Assembly: GCA_036925085.1 (NCBI GenBank)
Contig: JAUPFP010000023.1
Location: 2,245,778-2,309,777 of the forward strand
From: Brachycybe producta
Lineage: Eukaryota > Arthropoda > Diplopoda > Playtdesmida > Andrognathidae
Reading direction: 5' to 3'
DNA: 64,000 bases
This document shows, in pieces, positions 58,201 to 64,000 of this stretch. Position 1 is the stretch's first letter; each line of letters starts with the position of its first letter. Under the pieces are notes generated by a model. The model was not told the DNA's origin and did not search any database. It worked only from the letters and a program-made list of their open reading frames with translations. A program made the position numbers and the translations under genes.

Positions 58201-59084
58201 CGACTCGTATGCAATCCATACATGAGTTAGCTAAAGAAAGCTTGGAAGGATCTGCAGAAAAGCAGATAAGGTACCAAAAAGGATCTCGGAAACACAAAGC
58301 TATTACAGTAGGAGATAAGGTTTTTCTTTACATCCCACAGGTAACAAAAGGAAAAACTAAAAAGTTAGCTAGGTTAAATAAAGGTCCATATAGAGTCCTA
58401 GCACAAACGTCACCAGTAAATTTTAGGATTCAGCACATGTACAAACCTAAGGACGTGCAGATTGTGCATGAGGAAAGGCTGAAAGTTGTAAAATCAACAA
58501 ATCCTTGGGAGTTCCAAGAATTAGAAGATACAGAAGAGTTAAGTCGGAAGTCAACGGACCAAGAAGAAAATGCTGAAAACGAGGAAGAAACCTCGTCAGA
58601 AGAAAACATGGATGATGAAGAAGCAAATGGAACAGCAATGCATCCAGCAACATCAACGATGATGGGACCAGCTCGGAACATCGAATCCGTACCCACAAGT
58701 CATCGATATGAGTTGCGCAGCAGAGCAGAAACCATAGAACCACACCCATCTACCTCTAAAGGAGGAGAACAGAAAAGAAAGTGGGAGGTAGTAAAACCCA
58801 CAGAAAGTCCATTAAAATTGAAAATAAGAAGAGCAAGTCTTCAATCAGATGATGAGGATATTAGTCTGGCAAGGTTGCGAGACAGAATTCGAGGTGAAAA
58901 GGAAGTTTATGCAGAGGCTACCAAGGTAGTAAGCCCGACAGAACCAGTAGACGAAGTGGAGCAAGCAGCATCGACTGAGAGAGTCGAAGAACCAGTTAGT
59001 GAATCCAGAGGAAATTTTGCTGACAAGCTCCTTGATTCATTTCATAAAATGTTAAGTGTACTAGAAACAGCACCAAGGCAGTGA
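55167..59084 (+). CDS. Pol polyprotein: protease, reverse transcriptase, RNase H, integrase
   Basis: Open for 1305 codons in the +1 frame relative to gag, overlapping it to 55276; it has no ATG of its own, so a Gag-Pol fusion by frameshifting is expected. Residues counted from 55167: aspartic protease DTGA at 83-86; RT with LVIDYRALNKKVV, TTIDLASGFYQIPV and the catalytic YMDD at 419-422; RNase H with TTDASNMSIGAILEQ (D568); integrase with an H2C2 zinc finger (about 770-815) and a DD35E triad D838, D898, E934; a GPY/F-type module (LARLNKGPYRVL) follows. A ~190-residue acidic, Ser/Glu-rich tail ends the protein, longer than usual. All catalytic residues are present and no stop interrupts the frame. 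Motifs match Ty3/Gypsy, not BEL/Pao or Copia. Confidence 0.95.
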   Translation: MERADILHGIVVTEMLEDRNQGMLDISPDKTLEGETKGFPYKNAYMGRIRKGTRLIFNPLGTNSSCPIFLATVQHNLVKILYDTGAAISVVSRSCFEEVKRNFPHKVKPIPSSELLEIVAANGKPFPTIGVYKIPVKIRSTIVQVPMHVSCNDLPRKYHMIFGIDIIKKLGLTYEPVKDIIWYKGQMVRTQTGELKQTINLLQKVTKAHKTNSREWIQECLENTNNTFKGMLKQVLEANADCFANNLKELTPTHIVEQEIEFSDKTPVFIRPYKVPQKLEGVMQEKIDELLTAGIIRSSVSPYSAPCMLVGKPDGSHRLVIDYRALNKKVVGDKYPLPELLSVSNQLGNARYFTTIDLASGFYQIPVRESDKAKLAFSTPFGHYEFNRCPMGLKTSPSVYQRLMDNVLQGLKGKICFVYMDDIIIYSSTPEEHVLRLNLVFQRLREANLKAKPSKCVFMKTEISYLGHTFTEGQIQPGDKKIEAVAKFPRPTKMKNVQSFLGLVNFYRKFIQNCAKIAAPLTQLLGKDVPFNWTDACERAFETLKTCLTTYPVLITPDFGKPFFLTTDASNMSIGAILEQKVGDKLHPIAYASRKLTKSEQNYSTTWKEALACVYGVNYFRYYLMGRKFTLITDHQPLKYLMSMKKDKAMLTRWALQLQQYDFEIAYRKGKENTNADALSRNPIEELNVLSTQFDVWEEKMVAKDQENCAELKPFLENLHGCPTSKEMQKEVEKRNYELNTKGWLVKREKDMIKLVVPIRRRETILRMCHDNVLAGHLGIDKTIQRIEERFYCKTLRADVKHYCESCISCQEKKVPHGKSPLCKFPPPSKPFERIGMDILGPLPTTVNGNKYLVVICDYLTRYPEAFAIQDQRGETIASVLVREIISRYGSPRELITDRGANFTSELIHNLCKMFRIKKIFTSAYHPQTDGLVERFNRTLTTMLSHYVDKSQRNWDEELPLVLMAYRSAVHSSTKETPYFLLYGQDMSLPFDLVIQKPEPIYNIDDYVKVLTTRMQSIHELAKESLEGSAEKQIRYQKGSRKHKAITVGDKVFLYIPQVTKGKTKKLARLNKGPYRVLAQTSPVNFRIQHMYKPKDVQIVHEERLKVVKSTNPWEFQELEDTEELSRKSTDQEENAENEEETSSEENMDDEEANGTAMHPATSTMMGPARNIESVPTSHRYELRSRAETIEPHPSTSKGGEQKRKWEVVKPTESPLKLKIRRASLQSDDEDISLARLRDRIRGEKEVYAEATKVVSPTEPVDEVEQAASTERVEEPVSESRGNFADKLLDSFHKMLSVLETAPRQ

Positions 59085-59431
59085 AGAGTAAGTATGTTAT
59101 GACCCAAACAAAAAACAACAGGAAGGGGAAATTAGCTTATTTTGAATTCCAATTATAGGGCAGGAGTTCCGCTATTCCAAATGTAGGAACTTATCTCGGT
59201 GGGCTATTATCCGACCTAGGAAGCGTCTCGCAGGGTCAATAGGAGATAATCCCTGAGGACTTACCCTCTAAATTTTAGGGCCTGTTGGAAAAAATTGAAT
59301 GTAATGAATGCTTGTGAAAATTGCTATGGAAAGAATTAACATTTAACAGATGCTTACTACTAACAAATAAAGTACCCAAATTCAAAATCTTAACAAGATA
59401 TAACTTTTCAGGTTTATATTTTTGGGACTAG
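59085..59431 (+). other. Spacer between pol and the envelope-like ORF
   Basis: Non-coding, with inverted and direct AGGACTTA/ATAGGAGATAAT motifs. At 59401-59411 the sequence TAACTTTTCAG is a good splice-acceptor candidate directly ahead of the third ORF, as expected if its product is made from a spliced subgenomic RNA. Confidence 0.6.
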
Positions 59432-62053
59432 CCTGCATATCTGGAGTTGTGTCAATTCTCAGAGCCTAAAGATCCTAACATTTATTCAAGCAAGCTTTGC
59501 CCACAAAATGGTTGCAAAGGATGCGTAACCCAGTGGACTACTAAAGTAATAATACCACAGAAACCACCAGCTCCTGTAATCGGTTTTCAGCTCCAGCAAA
59601 TAGAAGCGGAAACTGGCAGAGATGTGGTGTATAAGTGCACTAACCATGATATCGCTTGTACCTGCAGTAACCAATCATGCTCCGGCACTATTGATTATTG
59701 TGCAAAAGCTAAAAACTGCAAATCAGACCCTGCAAAATGCCATTGTGAATTAAAGAAAGCATCCACTAAATTAGTACATGTGGATGAAGAAGGACAAGAG
59801 ACCGAAAATTTTGAAGTAGTCTCGTATAGGGAATGTTACTGGAATAGATCCGATATAAGAAATCGTGACTCGCGATCAATTGGGAGAAAATTACTGGCAC
59901 AAGAACAATTCAAAATTGAGGATGGGCAAAATTTTATTAAATTTAATGATCCAGTAATAACTGTGAGTGCGGAGGGATCTCTCATCTTAAGAAAAGATGG
60001 AATTGAGCGAAGTACTCACGTGGGAAAAAATAAACAGGTTATCATATCTCCTGAATTCGGTATGGACTCAGGCACTCTCCATATCATCTTCATTACTCTT
60101 GAAGGTCATATTATAGAGGGCCGATTTCCTATCGAAGGGAAAGACATTTGCCATAGAATCAAATGTGTTGTGTGTTTAGAATTTGTGTATAATTTTCATT
60201 GCATGCCAACTTACATATCATATACTCTTGTGATTACTATGATGGTACTTACAAGTGTTTTTATTATATATTTGAAAAGTGTTATAATTGCCATTTGGGA
60301 AATAGGTAAATGGATCTGCTGGTTTTCCATTACGAGTTACAGATTAAGTACAAAATGTTTACGAGTAATTATGGTAATAGGTGTAGCAAGTGGTCATCAG
60401 GTGAAATCAAAGGCAAAAAAGGTCCAGAATAAGTTCAAGTCTCTAGAAGAAAGAACCATGAAACCAGTGGTTGTAGCCCCTAAACTACAATTAAGTACCG
60501 CTGTACTGTATGTTATAATTTTTACAGGTATTTTGTTAAGTTTGTTCTCTATTGCATCATCACGATGTACTGAGCATAAGCTTATAAAATCCAGCGTCAA
60601 AGAATGTATAGATACTGGCATGGGACAGAAGTGTGCCTTGGCAACATCAGTGCAGTTGACCTTGTCAAATCTGGGCTATACTGCTTGTTTGTGGTTAACT
60701 GATGATCAAGAATATTATGCAGCTACATTAGAAGTTATCTTCGAATCTGTTGATTGTGAGTGGAAGACTCAGCAAATGTATTATACTTTCCCTACAAAAT
60801 TGTTTACTTTAAATCAAGTTGTGTGTCCACACAACGAATATTGCGGTTGGGGAGAACATTGTCATAGGGATTATAAATTCGAAACACTAACCAAAGAATC
60901 ATTGGATTTTCCTGGTGTGACTGATTGCGAAGGAGCAGATTCAGGTATGAAGTGCTTTTTCAACAATCAGCCGTGCCATTTTTTCCGTTGGTGGCTAAAA
61001 CCCGTATATTATCAAACCTACGAAGTTAAACGAATTGTATCAATGGATTGCGCACCAAAAATCAAGATGATTGTAAAAAATAATAATACAGAAACAGAGT
61101 ATGTCGTACGCAAATTCAAGACGATTCCAGGTATATTTCACATCGAGGTCTTAGGCACGTTTGATCAGGCTACGGACATAATTTCAAAACATTTGATTGT
61201 CCACTATAGTCACATTTCTGAAGCATATTTAGAAACTGCCGCAGAAGTGGAAAGACCATTACGAGGGCAGATTGGTGATGTCCAATCTGGTGCAGCTATA
61301 CCTGAGCAGTTCATTTTTGATGAAAAAATGGTTACCTGCAAATTTTTTGAAAGACGTATGACCTGCTCAAAACAGTCATCTTACCTAGAACTCATGATTC
61401 AAAGCAAAAGAAATCTTTTGCCTATGGCAACAGTAAACCACAAGATGTTTATTGATGATGACGGTAACTTGAAATCTACCCTTATATCATCAAGCCCAGC
61501 TGTAGTGCATATCAACCTTGAACATTTAGATGTTGTAATTAATACTGTTCGAGTTTGTCCAAAATTACAAAAAATTGTATCATACCATGGTTGCCATTCT
61601 TGTTCAACTATGGCTACAATAGTAATTGAGGCATTAAGTACCTGTTTACCTGGAGAAGTTTTAATTACATTGGAAACTGTCCAGATGTCAACACGTGCTA
61701 TATCTTTGACAACAGTAGCCAAAGAACATGAGATTCAACTTAAATTAAGTCACAGGTGTTTGCATGATAAAATTTGCTTGATATCCAGGGTGGGATCATC
61801 CTGCGAATTGTTTAAAGGTTGTTTTGAAGATCCATATATAGAACTCATTCAACAGAACAATACCTATGTTACATCGAATGCAGTTTTTACATCGGGTGGT
61901 AATTTTGATTTTACGAATATATTCTCTGGCATTTTTTCGAGTGCTTTTTCGAGTTTAGGATCTGCCATGGTGATGCCAATATTTTTCATGGTGAGCATCC
62001 TGACAACATGCTTCATATTTTCCTGTATGATGAGCATGTTACGAGCCAGATAG
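59432..62053 (+). CDS. Envelope-like protein, phlebovirus Gn/Gc-type glycoprotein precursor layout
   Basis: The open frame runs from just after TAG 59429 to TAG 62051; counted from 59447 it has 868 codons. There is no ATG before residue 206, so translation must begin elsewhere. Layout: a Cys-rich ectodomain (about 1-250), membrane segment(s) (about 252-310), a short cytoplasmic stretch, a hydrophobic internal signal (about 348-370) ending ASSR just before C374, a second Cys-rich ectodomain with paired cysteines and a W/F-rich cluster (FRWWLKP, about residues 515-521), and a C-terminal anchor (841-864) with a short basic tail. This matches the Gn-Gc class II fusion precursor design known from phleboviruses and from env genes of some arthropod and nematode LTR elements. 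The assignment rests on architecture and cysteine pattern only. A virus-derived gene is inferred, and its function is untested. Confidence 0.72.
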   Translation, partial: PAYLELCQFSEPKDPNIYSSKLCPQNGCKGCVTQWTTKVIIPQKPPAPVIGFQLQQIEAETGRDVVYKCTNHDIACTCSNQSCSGTIDYCAKAKNCKSDPAKCHCELKKASTKLVHVDEEGQETENFEVVSYRECYWNRSDIRNRDSRSIGRKLLAQEQFKIEDGQNFIKFNDPVITVSAEGSLILRKDGIERSTHVGKNKQVIISPEFGMDSGTLHIIFITLEGHIIEGRFPIEGKDICHRIKCVVCLEFVYNFHCMPTYISYTLVITMMVLTSVFIIYLKSVIIAIWEIGKWICWFSITSYRLSTKCLRVIMVIGVASGHQVKSKAKKVQNKFKSLEERTMKPVVVAPKLQLSTAVLYVIIFTGILLSLFSIASSRCTEHKLIKSSVKECIDTGMGQKCALATSVQLTLSNLGYTACLWLTDDQEYYAATLEVIFESVDCEWKTQQMYYTFPTKLFTLNQVVCPHNEYCGWGEHCHRDYKFETLTKESLDFPGVTDCEGADSGMKCFFNNQPCHFFRWWLKPVYYQTYEVKRIVSMDCAPKIKMIVKNNNTETEYVVRKFKTIPGIFHIEVLGTFDQATDIISKHLIVHYSHISEAYLETAAEVERPLRGQIGDVQSGAAIPEQFIFDEKMVTCKFFERRMTCSKQSSYLELMIQSKRNLLPMATVNHKMFIDDDGNLKSTLISSSPAVVHINLEHLDVVINTVRVCPKLQKIVSYHGCHSCSTMATIVIEALSTCLPGEVLITLETVQMSTRAISLTTVAKEHEIQLKLSHRCLHDKICLISRVGSSCELFKGCFEDPYIELIQQNNTYVTSNAVFTSGGNFDFTNIFSGIFSSAFSSLGSAMVMPIFFMVSILTTCFIFSCMMSMLRAR

Positions 62054-62322
62054 ATGAATCCAAACTTCCGCCGGAATGTTTCGTCGTCCAAGACATATAA
62101 AGGACACATATGTAACATCCGACAAGCCATCATAGCTGTGTTACAGTGAATGTAATATTCCAAAGTAGAAGACATCAGAAATAATTGCAGTGAATTGCAA
62201 TTGAGGATGGATGATCGGACAAAGACATCAGTAGATTTAAAAACTAACTTAGAACCATTGTTTAGCTTTAAGAAAAATGTAAACATCCCACTAATTTCAC
62301 CCGGGGTTGAAATCTTTATTTT
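62054..62322 (+). other. 3' untranslated segment of the retrotransposon
   Basis: 270 bp between the third ORF and the polypurine tract. No open frame on the plus strand is worth naming; the minus-strand frame overlapping 61864-62358 is a shadow of the envelope-like ORF. Confidence 0.6.
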
Positions 62323-62333
62323 GGGGGGAGGAA
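62323..62333 (+). other. Polypurine tract
   Basis: GGGGGGAGGAA directly abuts the TGTTAGG start of the 3' LTR, the position at which plus-strand DNA synthesis is primed. It is preceded by a T-rich run. Confidence 0.88.
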
Positions 62334-63556
62334 TGTTAGGTGTAGCATACACGTACACCTAACAAAAAAGTACTACACTTACCTTATTATTATATACTTA
62401 CTGCGAATAACGATCGACGATCAAAGAGTAGAGTAGATTTAAAAAATAAAATGTAACTAAAAGAAATTAATTTGATAACGGTCGTTGGAGCCTACAATCA
62501 TATGATATTAAATTTCAATATCATACGATTGCTTTAATGGTTCCAATGTCCAATTAGGGGGACAAAAAATTTATTTTTTCTCTCTGGTCTGTTTTTGAGG
62601 TTCAAAGTGCACCATTTTCAATATCATGTCAATTGTCAATGACATGAAATCACGGTCATTAACTAATGACGTATGATTTCAACAGAGTATTCAATGGGGT
62701 AAAAGTTCGCTAGCTAGCCATGCAGCTCTGGGCTAGAAAATAGCTCTGATTATCAACCACATGATATGTCCACATGATAATCATGTGAACAATCCAAAGG
62801 TTGGGTGACCACTACGCATTAAAATTACTTTTGCGAAAAACAAAAAATTGACGAGTTAGTTGAAACATAGTGTCTGAAGAAGAAGGGTCGAAGCTGGTGG
62901 AAGAGTGAGTGAAGAGTGGAAGAGTGAGTGAAGAGTGGAAGAGTGAGTGAAGAGTGGAAGAGTGAGTGAAAGGGAATTGAGTGATTGTGTGTGTGTTGCA
63001 ACAGAGTTCTACACGGAAGATGGACCCCGAAATATTGTGAGTTACAAAAAATTCATAAAAAATTTATACATCTTATACAATATACACTTATACATATATA
63101 TACACTATGTATATGTTATAAAGTAAATTCATAACTTAGACACTAAGGAGCAGAATGAATTCTAATTAAATGTGTTTGGGTGAATTAGAACTTGATTGCA
63201 TTGGGCTGAGTTGAATTCAGAGGGATTCAATTTAGCCTGGGACAATCAGGTTCCTCCGTAAACAATTAGACCCTTAGTCCAGACCTAGTTGTAATTATAC
63301 CAAAGTAACAGACCAGAGCAAAGTGTAAAACAGTCCCTACCACCCCTTTTTTCTTATTGTACTCTTTTGTGAACAAATAAATTTAACCTCTTTAGCAAAA
63401 CAACAAGTTTCCCTTTTTTGATTGGAAGTACCAGAAGAGGGGGGGTAATACGGCTGAACCTCAGAGCTTCATTGCTCTTACACCTGAGGTCATCATAAGA
63501 CATCTTTGTAAGCGCTTTTCTTTAAGCCAACTTTAGTTGGTGAAAAGCGCCCAACA
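62334..63556 (+). repeat. 3' LTR
   Basis: 1223 bp, TGTTAGG to CCAACA, with the unoccupied CTAA site of the nested insertion, TATAAA at 63117-63122, AATAAA at 63376-63381 and the 19-bp array at 62897-62971. By eye I found no difference from the 5' LTR outside the nested insertion; an alignment would be needed to count substitutions. Confidence 0.93.
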
Positions 63557-64000
63557 ACTGTCTTGATGTAACGTGATAGTTCATTGTCATGACAGTCATA
63601 GTAGGTCTCTCTTAAAGCCTCATTTTCACGATAGTTGCTGTCATGACAGTAACTATCGCGAAAACTATCATCTCGGAAAACTATAGCTTTAACATACTCT
63701 CAATTTTTTTTGCTCTTCTTGCTTTCATAAAACATCATAATTAAATCTAGATTGGCCTAAAGAATTCTATGATTCCACGTGAAGAGTTGCAAGCATATTG
63801 GTGGTTTTGCAAATTGTCCAGCCATTGTGCATAATAACTGATTTTACCACTTTGCCTGTAACATATGCATGTAGAATTGTAGATGAATTTCAATTTGAAT
63901 TCTGTCAGTGGATGTGGGGATAAATAATGGAAAAAGAATCTTGTCTGTGTTATTCTCAGCAATGAGGAAGAAGAACTTTTTAGAGCTTACAATACAGCAT
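63557..64000. other. Right flank of the retrotransposon
   Basis: It starts with the ACTG duplication. Sequence here (GTCATGACAGT, TAGGTCTCTCTTAAAGCCTC) echoes the left flank (TAGGTCTCTC, TAAAGCCTCG near 51657), so the element landed inside an older repeat. No exon seen to the window end. Confidence 0.6.

Larger units (their letters stand above)
51741..63556 (+). mobile_element. Complete Ty3/Gypsy LTR retrotransposon with envelope-like third ORF
   Basis: The element begins TGTTAGG and ends CCAACA, flanked on both sides by ACTG (51737-51740 and 63557-63560), a 4-bp target duplication. In order it contains a 5' LTR (with a nested solo LTR), PBS, gag, pol in the +1 frame, a third ORF, a polypurine tract and a 3' LTR. 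Excluding the 853 bp added by the nested insertion the element is 10,963 bp. Gag and pol are open without internal stops and the LTRs match by eye, so the insertion is recent. Gene order PR-RT-RH-IN and the RT/IN motifs place it in Ty3/Gypsy (Metaviridae). Whether it can move is unknown; the third ORF lacks an in-frame start. Confidence 0.95.

Noticed and set aside
61864-62358. A 164-codon minus-strand open frame at the end of the retrotransposon
   Set aside because: It is antisense to the envelope-like ORF and runs into the LTR, with no independent support.
1-64000. tRNA, rRNA and snRNA genes
   Set aside because: I looked for cloverleaf-like boxes and conserved rRNA segments and found none I could support; a covariance-model scan would be decisive.

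Overview
The window is AT-rich nuclear DNA from an animal with large introns, almost certainly an arthropod. It holds a secreted protein with one peritrophin-type chitin-binding domain, an invertebrate Cys-loop anion-channel subunit, and a dense load of insect/arachnid-style transposons. The sequence does not let me name an order or species.

Layout. Positions 1-2728 are non-coding. A five-exon plus-strand gene (2729-8733, 775 codons) encodes a signal peptide, one ChtBD2 (CBM14) domain and a roughly 600-residue disordered tail made of two repeat types; it resembles CPAP1-type cuticle proteins. An eight-exon minus-strand gene (44669 down to 12622) encodes a complete 433-residue Cys-loop receptor subunit. 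All splice phases agree, and 1302 coding bases are spread over 32 kb with a 16-kb first intron. The introns are filled with fold-back elements, a 5'-truncated CR1/jockey-type LINE (18283-20101, minus), the decayed 3' end of an RTE-like LINE (20640-21000) and many MITE-like palindromes. From 44670 to 51740 I see only repeats.

The most striking element is a structurally complete Ty3/Gypsy LTR retrotransposon (51741-63556) with 4-bp ACTG target duplications. It has LTRs that match by eye, a primer-binding site, gag with three CCHC knuckles, pol (PR-RT-RH-IN, in the +1 frame relative to gag), a polypurine tract and a third, 868-codon ORF. That third ORF has the layout of a bunyavirus/phlebovirus-type two-glycoprotein precursor (Gn-like, internal membrane segments, Gc-like, C-terminal anchor). 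Its 5' LTR alone carries a nested 849-bp solo LTR of another family with its own 4-bp duplication, so that insertion came later.

The two host genes have no evident functional link. The retroelement genes form one unit: gag and pol for particle, copying and integration, and the third ORF for a possible envelope. The rest of the window is mostly short inverted-repeat elements: a ~300-bp palindrome in about fourteen copies, a ~700-bp long palindrome in two copies, an element family with 9-bp duplications, and an element carrying TGACGTCA in both ends. No tRNA, rRNA or CRISPR array was seen. Family assignments come from reading motifs, not from database searches.
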